A stretch of 64,000 bases of DNA from Altererythrobacter ishigakiensis. Its GTDB lineage: Bacteria > Pseudomonadota > Alphaproteobacteria > Sphingomonadales > Sphingomonadaceae. A program made the position numbers and the translations under genes. The notes under the pieces are model-generated. The model was not told the DNA's origin and made no database searches. It saw nothing but the letters and a program-made list of their open reading frames with translations. Below, in pieces: positions 12,456 to 22,625 of this stretch. Each line of letters opens with the position of its first letter. Within the stretch, counting starts at the first letter, position 1. The stretch covers positions 1,636,001-1,700,000 of the forward strand of contig NZ_CP015963.1 of assembly GCF_001663155.1 (NCBI RefSeq), in the 5' to 3' direction.

Positions 12456-13918
12456 TGGACTTTTCAACCTCCTTTGCGCTGATCGCGCCTGAGCTTGTGC
12501 TGACCGGAACGGGTATGCTTCTGCTGCTGATCGCAGCATGGGGCGGTGACGCGCGTGCGCAGCTTAACACATATCTCGCCAGCATCGGTTTGTTCGTGGC
12601 TGGTATCCTGCTGGTTCCGACCTTGCATGACGGCTTAGTGGGCGCAGTCACGTCGGCATTTGGCGATCTGATGCGCGCGGATGCGTTTTCAGCCTTTGCC
12701 AAGTCGCTGATTTATCTCGGCGCAATCGGTTGTTTGCTAGTGGCTCCAAGCTACTTCAACCGTTTGAACGCTATGCGTGCTGAGTATCCTGTCCTGATCG
12801 TGTTCGCGTCATTGGGCATGAGCATCATGGTCTCTGCAGGTGATTTCCTGACGCTGTATCTGGGGCTAGAGCTCAACAGCCTTGCCGCATATGTCCTCGC
12901 ATCGATCTTGCGCACCGACGATAAGTCGGCCGAAGCGGGTCTGAAGTATTTTGTTCTTGGCGCACTTGCTTCCGGCATTCTGCTCTACGGCATGAGCCTG
13001 GTCTATGGCTTCACAGGCAGCACCAGCTTTGTAGGCGTATCCACTGCACTGTCAGGCGAGCTATCGACTGGCGCGCTTTTCGGAATCGTATTTGTACTGG
13101 TGGGCCTTGCGTTCAAGATTTCCGCAGTGCCGTTCCACATGTGGACACCCGATGTTTACGAGGGCGCCCCAACACCGGTGACGACTTTCTTTGCCACAGC
13201 GCCCAAGGTGGCAGCTGTCGCATTAACAGCACGTGTTGCGCTGGAAGTTTTCGGCAGCCAGTCAGACGCATGGCAGCAGATCGTCATCTTCATCGCGCTG
13301 GCATCAATTGTGGTCGGCGCGCTGGGCGCAATCGGCCAAGAAAACATCAAGCGTCTGCTTGCATTCTCGTCGATCAACAACGTCGGTTTCATCCTGATCG
13401 GTCTAGCAGCCGTAACGCAGCAGGGTGCGAGTGCGATGATGGTCTATCTGTGGATCTACATGGCGATGTCACTGGGCAGCTTTGTCGCGGTGCTGATGCT
13501 GAAGGACGCAGATGGCACGCCAGTTGAGAACATCTCAAGCATGGCGGGCATGGTGCGCGAACAGCCATTGTTGGCATGGTGCATCTTCTTCCTGATGCTG
13601 AGCCTGGCGGGCATTCCGCCGCTTTTCGGCTTCTGGGGCAAGTTTGTAGTGTTCCAGGCGGCAGTTGAAGCGGATATGATCATCCTCGCCGCCCTTGGTA
13701 TCGCCGCCAGCGTGATTGGCGCGTTCTACTACCTTAAGGTCTGCAAGATCATCATGTTCGATGACCCTGCCGGTGTGGTAACTGGCAAGAGCAACGCCAG
13801 CCATTGGGCGGTGCTTGGCATTACGACGCTGATCATTTCGCCTTTGGGATACTTGCTTACACCGTCACTGGGTGACTTGGCAGACAAGGCCGCAACCGCG
13901 CTGTTCCTAGCCTCTTGA
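12455..13918 (+). CDS. nuoN: NADH-quinone oxidoreductase subunit N
   Basis: Third antiporter-like subunit of complex I, 487 residues, lying between NuoM and NuoK/J in the membrane arm. The conserved LTLYLGLELNSLAAYVLA motif carries the helix-5 Glu. FKISAVPFHMWTPDVYEGAPTPVTTFF and LLAFSSINNVGFILIGLA hold the Lys-bearing broken helices. It starts at the nuoM stop (TAATG) and ends in a TTGA overlap with birA, so transcription clearly continues beyond the complex I genes. Confidence 0.97.
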   Translation: MDFSTSFALIAPELVLTGTGMLLLLIAAWGGDARAQLNTYLASIGLFVAGILLVPTLHDGLVGAVTSAFGDLMRADAFSAFAKSLIYLGAIGCLLVAPSYFNRLNAMRAEYPVLIVFASLGMSIMVSAGDFLTLYLGLELNSLAAYVLASILRTDDKSAEAGLKYFVLGALASGILLYGMSLVYGFTGSTSFVGVSTALSGELSTGALFGIVFVLVGLAFKISAVPFHMWTPDVYEGAPTPVTTFFATAPKVAAVALTARVALEVFGSQSDAWQQIVIFIALASIVVGALGAIGQENIKRLLAFSSINNVGFILIGLAAVTQQGASAMMVYLWIYMAMSLGSFVAVLMLKDADGTPVENISSMAGMVREQPLLAWCIFFLMLSLAGIPPLFGFWGKFVVFQAAVEADMIILAALGIAASVIGAFYYLKVCKIIMFDDPAGVVTGKSNASHWAVLGITTLIISPLGYLLTPSLGDLADKAATALFLAS

Positions 13919-14625
13919 TCCGCTTCGTAGACGAGACCGGTTCCACAAACGCAGACTTGCTCTCGCAGCTAAGCGCTGGCGAGCCGCTGCGCGAAGGTGA
14001 TTGGCTGATCGCAAGGCGCCAGGTTTCCGGGCGAGGGCGCCAGGGCCGGGAATGGTTCGACGGTGCGGGCAACTTCATGGGTTCTACCATCGTGTGGCCT
14101 GCATCGAGCGATGCTTCGCCAGCCACACTTGCCTTGATGAGCGGGCTCGCAGTCTACGAGGCGTTGTTGCCGCATTGCCCCGACCCGTCCGCGCTGATGC
14201 TGAAGTGGCCAAATGACGTCTTGCTAGGTGGCGCCAAACTGGTTGGCATTCTTCTCGAATCGTCCAGCGGCGCGGTTGTGGTAGGCATTGGGGTGAATCT
14301 TCGCGCAGCACCAGACCTGCCTGACCGTGCTACGGTTGCACTTTCCAATGTGACAAGACCGCCGTCGGTTGAGGACTTCGCAGATCGCTTGGCAGTCAGC
14401 TTTGACACGGAGTTAGAGCGTTGGCGCAATCATGGCCTCGATTTGTTGCTACGTCGCTGGCAAGCAGCGGCGCACCCGCTCGGTTCGCCATTAACTGTAC
14501 ATGATCCCTCTGGAGAGAAACTGTCAGGAACTTTCGCCGGTCTTGATGTGAACGGTTCCTTGCTGTTGCGCGACAGCGATGGCAAGACGCGCACCGTCCA
14601 CGCGGGTGACGTGGATCTGGATTAG
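13915..14625 (+). CDS. birA: biotin--[acetyl-CoA-carboxylase] ligase, short form
   Basis: Attaches biotin to the carrier domain of biotin enzymes such as acetyl-CoA carboxylase through biotinyl-AMP. At 236 residues it lacks the N-terminal helix-turn-helix of the E. coli repressor-type BirA, as usual in alphaproteobacteria, so it should be enzymatic only. The biotin/ATP loop GRGRQGREWF and the catalytic LKWPNDVLLGGAKLVGILLE stretch are intact, and a small C-terminal SH3-like domain follows. The start is TTG inside a TTGA overlap with nuoN; translation probably depends on the upstream ribosomes. Confidence 0.93.
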   Translation: MIRFVDETGSTNADLLSQLSAGEPLREGDWLIARRQVSGRGRQGREWFDGAGNFMGSTIVWPASSDASPATLALMSGLAVYEALLPHCPDPSALMLKWPNDVLLGGAKLVGILLESSSGAVVVGIGVNLRAAPDLPDRATVALSNVTRPPSVEDFADRLAVSFDTELERWRNHGLDLLLRRWQAAAHPLGSPLTVHDPSGEKLSGTFAGLDVNGSLLLRDSDGKTRTVHAGDVDLD

Positions 14626-14634
14626 GAGTTCGCA

Positions 14635-15407
14635 ATGCTGCTCGCCGCCGATGTCGGAAACACCAACGTAGTCTTTGCGCTTTTTGATGGGCGAGAAATC
14701 AAGGCGCGCTGGCGCATTGCAACCGATCCGCGCCGAACAGGCGATGAATATGCGGTATGGTTGCTGCAACTGTTGGCGATCGAAGGTGTAAAGCGCGAAG
14801 ATGTCACGCAGATAATCTATGCCTCTGTCGTTCCGCGGGCGAACCACAACCTTAATGTACTTTCCGAAAAGTATTTCGGGATAACGCCATTGGTGGCGGG
14901 GCAAGGCGCGGCAGAGTGGCCGTTTGCCATCGACGTAGAGCAGCCAAGCTCTTTGGGGGCGGATCGCGCTCTCAATATTCTCGCGGCGCACGACAAGTAT
15001 GGCGGCGATCTGATTGTGGTCGATTTCGGCACCGCTACCAAGTTCGAAGCGATTGATTTCAACGGCACTTATAAAGGCGGGATCATCGCGCCCGGCATCA
15101 ATCTCTCGCTCGACGCATTGGTTGGCAAGACTGCCAAACTGCCGCGTATCGCTATCCGTGCACCTGACAATAACAGCGTTATCGGCCGCAATACAGAGGA
15201 TCAGATGCTGATCGGCATCTTTTGGGCGCATGTAGCCATGATGGAAGGGCTTATAGCGCGGATGCGTGCCGAGATAGGCCGTCCAGCTAAAGTTGTAGCC
15301 ACCGGGGGGCTGGCTATTCTGTTTGACGAGAAGACCGACATCTTCGACCACGTCGATGCTGATCTGACTATTCAGGGTCTCGCGATTCTGGCGGAGCACG
15401 CCACCTC

Positions 15408-15411
<4 letters not shown>
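14635..15411 (+). CDS. coaX: type III pantothenate kinase
   Basis: First enzyme of coenzyme A synthesis, ATP-dependent phosphorylation of pantothenate, type III (CoaX) form, 258 residues. The ASKHA-fold phosphate motifs are present: [14 protein letters not shown] at the N-terminus, then GADRALN and [13 protein letters not shown], and a C-terminal ATGGLA loop. The ATG follows AGGAG ten bases after birA. The stop overlaps the GTG start of the RNase J gene. It sits in the nuo-birA-coaX-rnj string typical of Sphingomonadales. Confidence 0.95.
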
Positions 15412-17059
<1,648 letters not shown>

Positions 17060-17060
<1 letters not shown>

Positions 17061-17347
17061 TGATGGAATGGACATCAATTCTCGCGATTTACGCGTTGTT
17101 TTGGGTGATGACCGCCTTCGTCATGCTGCCATTCGGCGTGAAAACCGATGACGAAGTGGGCAATGAAAAGGTGCCGGGTCAGGCAGACAGCGCTCCGGTA
17201 AGTTTTCAGCCCGGCAAGCATGCAATGCGCGCAACTTTTGTTTCAGCAATTCTGACCGGTCTTTATATCCTCAATTACCAATATGGTTGGATCACTGCTG
17301 AAGACCTGAATTTCTTTCCTGAACCGCCAAGTCAGAGAGACGGATAG
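17060..17347 (+). CDS. DUF1467 family membrane protein
   Basis: A 95-residue protein with an N-terminal hydrophobic helix, a conserved PFGVKTDDE...VPGQADSAP core and a second helix (FVSAILTGLYILNY). This pattern is that of the alphaproteobacterial DUF1467 family, whose function is unknown. The start overlaps the RNase J stop as TGATG; a second ATG follows immediately. It is the last gene of the long nuo transcript and converges with the coiled-coil gene 22 bases away. No clear terminator hairpin is seen in that gap. Confidence 0.85.
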
Positions 17348-17369
17348 ACAGCTAGGGTGTCAGACTGCG

Positions 17370-19994
17370 TCAGTCCCTCAAGCGCTCAATCGATTGTGCC
17401 AACGCAACATAGAGCTTTCCGATATCGGAACTGAGCAAGGTGACCCCCAACGCATTGCCATCTCTGGTTGAGAGAACATTGCGCAGCATTCCCTCAAAAT
17501 CATGGATGTAGCGGCTGACATGTTCGCGAAAAGCGCGATCGGATTCGTAAAGATCCATGATTTCGCGAGCTTCAACATTGTTCACCAGACGCACACTCTT
17601 GCGCGCGAAGATGCCGCGGTCTCCCTTGAGATAGGCGGCCCAAGCCGTATCGCTGACGTCTTTTGACAGACCCTGAGCGATATCGATGGCATTGGAATTG
17701 AGGCTTTCCGTGATCAGCGCCATTCGGCGGGAGAAGTCATTGTCGACTTGCTCTTGAGCTTGTTCGCGCGCACGCGAAATGCGCTCCTCCAGATTTCCGG
17801 TTAGCTCGTTCACCTTTACGAGCTGATCACGCAAGGCTCTGGTGGATTCTTGAGCGCTCTGGTTGGCTCGAACAGATGCTTCCTCCAGACGCTCCACTGC
17901 AGCGTCGCCTTCAACCCGCAGGCTGCGCTCTATCGCAGCGCTGGCTCTGGCTGAAATTTGCTGTGCCATTTCATCTAGGCGCTCTCCAGAACCGCTTTCA
18001 ATCGCTGCGAAAGCTGATTTGGCTGCCTTTTCAAGTTCTGCGATGGCTCTCTCCAGCTCTTCGGCCGACTTCTTGCTGACGCGTTCGCTTTCGTCAGACA
18101 GTGCAGTGATGGCGCTGCGCAAATTCGATATTCTGGTCAGGGTTTCTCCAGAACTGTCCGACAGCTTCGAGTTAAAAGCATCGACTTGGTGCTCTGCCTG
18201 TTGAAGGTTATCTCTTGCCGAAATGACATAATCCGACAGATCACCGCTTCGTTGATGTACGGCGTCTACAGTGTTTTTTAGAGATGCAGCACGTTCTTCA
18301 ATCTCTGCGAGTTCGGTAGCGGCCTGATCTATCGCTTCAGGCAACGTTTCGCGGCCTTCACGTGCGCCAGACTGGATGATTTCGAGCAAACGAATGCCAG
18401 ATTCGGTAAGTGTCGAAATCGCACTGCCGGCTTGATCCATCTCGCTACGCGCGGCGGCGATCTTCTCGTTGAAGTCGCCAATGCCTTGCCCGATAGATGA
18501 ACGTGCGCTCTGCGATTGTCCTTCGATCGCCTCAAGCAGGGACTGCAACTCTTCCATCTTGCCAGCAAGCCTGGTGCCATAGGAAACCAAACTCTCCAGC
18601 CGTTCGGTCTGAGCGTTGATGCGCTCTGCAAACATCTCGTCGAGCTGGCTAAGTCGCTGCGCAAGGATTTCGCTGGCTTGAGTTTCGCGCGTGTCAAATT
18701 CGTCTTGGCGCTTGGCGAAGTCCGATTGGAAGCGCGCGTTGCGGGCCGCGATCTTCTCGTCAAATTCGGTCGCTTCTGCATGAAGCGCAACAACGCGCTG
18801 GCGCGATGCTTCAATTGCTTTCTTGTCCAGCGCATCAAGGCGGGCAACAACTTCGCCTATCTCGGTCTGGAAAACCGCTTTCTTCTCGCGCAATTGCTGC
18901 AGCGACTTCTCTTGCGTCGTGGCAAAACTTGCGCTGACTTCTTCGCTGCCCTCGCGCAGCGTGTCGAGTCTGGTCTGCAGGTGTGCCATCTGCGCTGTTT
19001 CCTGATCTGCCAACTCTTCAGCCATGGCGATGACAGACTGTCGCAAATCGTCAGAACGCTTGCGCATCGAGGCCAGGGCATCGACCTCGCGGCCTTCCCA
19101 CTCTACGCGGAATTGCTCTCCCTTGGCGCTCAATGCGGCAAAACGCTCTTTGGCGGCCTGATCGATCGAATCCAGCTGGGAAGAAAACCCAGTCAAGGCC
19201 GAGCTGATTTTTTCCGACAATGCAGTAACTTGATTCTCGCTCGCCTTTCCAAACTTGTTGAGCCGTTCGAACCCGGTAACCAGCTTCTCCAGCTGCTCAT
19301 GAGCGGTTCGACCGGCCTGCCCAACCTGGTTGGAAACATCACGCGCGGAATTGGCAATTACTGGTAAGTCATCGCGCAGTTTCGACATATTATTCAGTGC
19401 CGTATCACTCACACTTGCGATGGCATCGACCTGCACGCCATTGGTCTGGATCAGGCTTTGAAGCTCGGCAGCGTGCGTTGAGATTCGTTCGCTCGCGACC
19501 CGACCGAGTGAATCGAGTTCACGTGATTGGCTGCCGAGAAACTCGCGTGCCATCGCTAACTCGCGGTTCACGATGCCAAGCCGTTCTTCCAGCGCTTGAG
19601 ATTCCTGTCGCAGCAGCTGCGCTGTATCGCCAAATCGCTGGGCTTCGCGCCGGCTATTTCGCAGCGATAACAGCCAGAATACCGAGATGAGCAGCATCGG
19701 TACCGCCCAACTGATCGTCCAGTCTATCCATTGCCGGGCAGTCCCCCCGGAAAGCATGTCATCTCGGAATGTCCAGGCAAAGAAGCCGGTCCACGCCAAC
19801 ATGGCAATGATGGCTGTGCTCGGAACCAACCACTCTATCCAGCGTCGGCGGGGAACGGGTTCATAGTCCTCGTCCTCACTAACCCATTCTTCTTCCAGCA
19901 TAATTGGTTCATCGCCAGAGCTGGTTTCCGTTTCGTTGGACGCATCCTGCGTCGCTTCCTGGCCTACGGCCTGAATGTGCCATCGATTGGTCAT
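17370..19994 (-). CDS. large membrane-anchored coiled-coil protein (TipN-like architecture)
   Basis: An 874-residue protein with an acidic N-terminus, two transmembrane segments at about residues 54-74 and 92-111, and then about 650 residues of near-continuous coiled coil rich in Glu, Ala, Gln, Ser and Arg. The last 110 residues, from about SNAIDIAQGLSKD to the end, look like a separate globular domain. Length and layout match Caulobacter TipN, a polarity factor of the new cell pole, but I cannot confirm homology by eye; other long coiled-coil scaffolds are possible. It is divergent from the Hpt-like gene, with 69 bases between the starts. Confidence 0.6.
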   Translation of the reverse strand: MTNRWHIQAVGQEATQDASNETETSSGDEPIMLEEEWVSEDEDYEPVPRRRWIEWLVPSTAIIAMLAWTGFFAWTFRDDMLSGGTARQWIDWTISWAVPMLLISVFWLLSLRNSRREAQRFGDTAQLLRQESQALEERLGIVNRELAMAREFLGSQSRELDSLGRVASERISTHAAELQSLIQTNGVQVDAIASVSDTALNNMSKLRDDLPVIANSARDVSNQVGQAGRTAHEQLEKLVTGFERLNKFGKASENQVTALSEKISSALTGFSSQLDSIDQAAKERFAALSAKGEQFRVEWEGREVDALASMRKRSDDLRQSVIAMAEELADQETAQMAHLQTRLDTLREGSEEVSASFATTQEKSLQQLREKKAVFQTEIGEVVARLDALDKKAIEASRQRVVALHAEATEFDEKIAARNARFQSDFAKRQDEFDTRETQASEILAQRLSQLDEMFAERINAQTERLESLVSYGTRLAGKMEELQSLLEAIEGQSQSARSSIGQGIGDFNEKIAAARSEMDQAGSAISTLTESGIRLLEIIQSGAREGRETLPEAIDQAATELAEIEERAASLKNTVDAVHQRSGDLSDYVISARDNLQQAEHQVDAFNSKLSDSSGETLTRISNLRSAITALSDESERVSKKSAEELERAIAELEKAAKSAFAAIESGSGERLDEMAQQISARASAAIERSLRVEGDAAVERLEEASVRANQSAQESTRALRDQLVKVNELTGNLEERISRAREQAQEQVDNDFSRRMALITESLNSNAIDIAQGLSKDVSDTAWAAYLKGDRGIFARKSVRLVNNVEAREIMDLYESDRAFREHVSRYIHDFEGMLRNVLSTRDGNALGVTLLSSDIGKLYVALAQSIERLRD

Positions 19995-20024
19995 TTGCAG
20001 AAACTACCCGATTTTTCTTCAGGA

Positions 20025-20040
20025 TAAACCCTGCTTTAAC
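20025..20040. promoter_or_regulatory. candidate CtrA half-match, TAAA-N7-TTAAC
   Basis: TAAACCCTGCTTTAAC lies between the divergent starts of the coiled-coil gene (19994) and the Hpt-like gene (20064). It matches the CtrA consensus TTAA-N7-TTAAC at all but one position of the two half-sites. It is short enough to be chance. A second such element precedes the gene at 21667. Confidence 0.3.
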
Positions 20041-20063
20041 CAACTTCCCGATAAAGGGATGAA

Positions 20064-20393
20064 ATGGCGTATGAAAGCGGATCACTCGATGCGACATTGG
20101 CGGCAGCCGCGGGGCAGGACCTCGGGCTTTTGTCGGAGCTTCGCGATGCCTTGGTCGAAAGCGCTGAGAAACAGCTCGATTTGCTAAAACGTTCGCGATG
20201 CGACGGTAACTGGCAGGTTGCAGCCATGCGTTTGAAGGGGCTCGCGGCCAGTTTTCATGCTGAGACGCTGTTTGATGCAGCCGAGGAAGCGCTGAACTGC
20301 GCTCCGGGCGAGCCCACCGTGATACGCCGGATTGAAGCTGCGATCGCGGCTTTACGCGGACAAGGCGCTGCCCCCTACGATTTCATCAAGTAA
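20064..20393 (+). CDS. Hpt-like helical protein lacking the phosphoryl-accepting histidine
   Basis: A 109-residue, mostly helical protein. The segment WQVAAMRLKGLAASFHAETL resembles the core helix of histidine phosphotransfer (Hpt) domains, whose motif is H-x-L-K-G-x-A-x-x-x-G/A. Here the position of the histidine is Met55, so normal phosphotransfer is not expected. It could be a degenerate Hpt domain used for protein binding. The ATG at 20064 has an AAGGGATG stretch upstream. It heads a same-strand group with the genes at 20462, 21667 and 22626. The Hpt assignment is by eye and moderate. Confidence 0.6.
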   Translation: MAYESGSLDATLAAAAGQDLGLLSELRDALVESAEKQLDLLKRSRCDGNWQVAAMRLKGLAASFHAETLFDAAEEALNCAPGEPTVIRRIEAAIAALRGQGAAPYDFIK

Positions 20394-20461
20394 GCCATTT
20401 CTCAGCCTTGGCAGGCGGATAGAAGCGTGCCTATGGTTGCCTCCGTAAACGGGGGCGAAAT

Positions 20462-21643
20462 TTGCGCACGGCACTTATATCCTGTCTCGAAACATTGCCC
20501 GACGGCAAGAAGTGCGGCTTCGCGCGTCTCGGTGGTCGGACATTGCTGTCATGGCAAGTGGACCTGGCGCGTGATCTTGGTTGTGAGCGATTTGTTTGCC
20601 TGACCGAAGCCAAGCATGAAGCTTTCGATGAGTTAAGAACGCAGATCGAAGGTTTTGGTGGCGAATTCCACACGATCAGCGGTCCGATGCCATTGGTCAG
20701 CCTGCTTTCCGCGGATCAGGAGCTGGTGGTAATTGCGGACGGACTTATCGCTGACCGAGAGCTGGTGAGCAATTTTCTCCAGCAGCAACGCGGTGTATTA
20801 TGTTTGCCCGACGAGGCAGGTATCGCCGCGGGATTTGAGAGGATCGATGCCCAGCATGCGTGGGCCGGGATATTCGTTGCACGCGCACATATTGCTGAAA
20901 GATTGGCAGAGATGCCACCTGATAGCGACACTGTTTCGCTATTGCTCAGGCTTGCTTTACAATCTGGAGGCAAGCTCATTCCGATGGATACAGATGTGCT
21001 CCAGACCGGTGAGTGGCTGTTGATGCGTAGCGGCTCTGATCTGGAAGTTCGCGAGCGAAACCTCCTCGACGCTACGATTGAGCGTGTTTCATGGTGGGAG
21101 CCTACGAGAGCATTTAGCCGACGATTGGCCAGATCGCTTGCACCGGACGGACTTGACAACGGCCCGTTGATTGCAGGGGTGGCGGGTGGCCTGTCTCTCG
21201 CAGGTGCGCTTACGGCAAGCTACTTTGCAAATCAGGCGGCCGGTTTCGCATTGCTTGGCCTGACTGTGTTTCTATGGTCGTGCCGGGATGGATTGGCGCA
21301 GCTGAAAACGCGGCTTCGCGGAAGCGAACCGAATAGTGCCACGGGCCTGAGAGATATCCTTATAGATATTGCTATCATTGCGGTGTTCGCGTGGCCATTT
21401 GATGCCTCAAACCTGCTTCAAAGCTTGTTTCTTCCGCTAGCCTTGATCGGCAAGCTGCGCTTGGGCGCGAAGATTTGGCCAGGCCCCTATGCAAGGGTAC
21501 TGAATGACAGGGTTTTGCTGTCATTGAGCTTGCTTGGTGCGACGATTTTCGGTCAGCTTCACGCCATGGCGGGCGGCCTGACGCTGCTGATTATTGCTTT
21601 GTCATTGTATTTTAAGCGAGATTCGCAGCTAACGCGCGCTTAA
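20462..21643 (+). CDS. nucleotidyltransferase-like domain fused to a membrane domain, function unknown
   Basis: A 393-residue protein. Residues 1 to about 200 resemble a sugar-nucleotidyltransferase fold: FARLGGRTLLSWQVDLARDLGC, then ELVVIADGLIADRELV with alternating strands. From about residue 235 there are five or six hydrophobic segments. This layout recalls IPCT/DIPPS-type fusions in phospholipid synthesis, but I cannot find the CDP-alcohol phosphotransferase DG...AR motif, nor a clean N-terminal nucleotide-binding GxGxR. I therefore give no function. The start is TTG at 20462 after a GGGGGCG stretch. It is conserved-looking but unrecognised. Confidence 0.6.
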   Translation: MRTALISCLETLPDGKKCGFARLGGRTLLSWQVDLARDLGCERFVCLTEAKHEAFDELRTQIEGFGGEFHTISGPMPLVSLLSADQELVVIADGLIADRELVSNFLQQQRGVLCLPDEAGIAAGFERIDAQHAWAGIFVARAHIAERLAEMPPDSDTVSLLLRLALQSGGKLIPMDTDVLQTGEWLLMRSGSDLEVRERNLLDATIERVSWWEPTRAFSRRLARSLAPDGLDNGPLIAGVAGGLSLAGALTASYFANQAAGFALLGLTVFLWSCRDGLAQLKTRLRGSEPNSATGLRDILIDIAIIAVFAWPFDASNLLQSLFLPLALIGKLRLGAKIWPGPYARVLNDRVLLSLSLLGATIFGQLHAMAGGLTLLIIALSLYFKRDSQLTRA

Positions 21644-21644
21644 C
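21629..21644. promoter_or_regulatory. candidate CtrA half-match, CTAA-N7-TTAAC
   Basis: CTAACGCGCGCTTAAC overlaps the stop of the upstream gene and ends 22 bases before the ATG at 21667. It differs from TTAA-N7-TTAAC at one half-site base. Same caveat as the first element: weak and short. Confidence 0.3.
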
Positions 21645-21666
21645 CAAGACGCGCTATACGCACGCG

Positions 21667-22623
21667 ATGGATAATGTTGTGACCAGTGTGACTGAAACCG
21701 AGCAGGCCGTTGGCGCCTTGCGCCGTGATTTGGCGCAGTGCGACAGTGCGCTTGCCGGAGTTGCACCGGTATTGAGCCATTTGCTGGCGACCAATGGTCA
21801 AGCTCTGGTGAGCGAGGATTTGGTCGCTCGTATGCGCGGAATGTTGGGCAATCTTGCAGGCAGTATGTTGTCCGCCGAAGCGGAAGCAACTGCAGGATCG
21901 AAACAGATCGATAGCTCCAGACTGATTGGTCTGTCCAACCGTCTGGCGGGCAGCAGTATCCTGGTCAGTCACTGCTACGCGCTTGCGATGGAAGGCCAGT
22001 TGACTGCCGATCTGGAGGAGCGCTGCGGCATCGACCAGGTCTTGACGCCGCTACTTCAGGAACTGATCGCCTCGACGGATGACAGCATTGCAGAACTGGC
22101 GATGGCTACCATGAGCGCGCAGGCTCGGTATGTGCAGGCTCAGCGGCGCATGAGTTTACCCATTGTCGAGTTGCCGGCTGAGCTATTCCATGAAGCCGTA
22201 TCGCAATGGCGCAGTTCGGTGAGCGAAGGCGATCAGTCAGAGCTGGATCGCGCCATTACAAACCTGCGCGGCAAGTTCGATGAAGGCAATTCACGGCTTG
22301 GCCTTTTGACCCGCCTGATAGGCGCGATGGGCAATGGTGTGCGAGCAGCGCTGGATCTTGAACACGCCGGTTTCGCGCTCTTCGCAACCGCGTTAGCGCG
22401 AACATCGAAGCAACCGCGAGAATTGGCTGTTCTGTCTTGCCATGAGCGTCAGGCGACACGTCTGGCGATCGCATTGCGTGCAGCTGGCTTGAAGCCTGAA
22501 GAAGTCCGAAAACAGTTTCTGATGATTCAGAACGATCTTACACTACCGGACGGTGCCGACCTGGTTGCACCAGAAACTGCGGCGGCGATGCTTGCTGGAA
22601 CCTATAGCGAGCCGGTGCGGTAA
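21667..22623 (+). CDS. conserved-type helical protein of unknown function
   Basis: A 318-residue protein with no signal peptide and no membrane helix, predicted largely alpha-helical (for example RRDLAQCDSALAGVAPVL and LVARMRGMLGNLAG). I do not recognise a domain. It is followed two bases later by the histidine-kinase-like gene, so the two are almost certainly co-transcribed and may act together. The ATG lacks a clear ribosome binding site. A sensory or docking partner of the kinase-like protein is possible but unsupported by sequence. Confidence 0.65.
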   Translation: MDNVVTSVTETEQAVGALRRDLAQCDSALAGVAPVLSHLLATNGQALVSEDLVARMRGMLGNLAGSMLSAEAEATAGSKQIDSSRLIGLSNRLAGSSILVSHCYALAMEGQLTADLEERCGIDQVLTPLLQELIASTDDSIAELAMATMSAQARYVQAQRRMSLPIVELPAELFHEAVSQWRSSVSEGDQSELDRAITNLRGKFDEGNSRLGLLTRLIGAMGNGVRAALDLEHAGFALFATALARTSKQPRELAVLSCHERQATRLAIALRAAGLKPEEVRKQFLMIQNDLTLPDGADLVAPETAAAMLAGTYSEPVR

Positions 22624-22625
22624 GC

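Noticed and set aside
18516..19367. Plus-strand open frame opposite the coiled-coil gene
   Set aside because: It arises from the repetitive coiled-coil codon usage of the minus-strand gene; no independent start signal or family.
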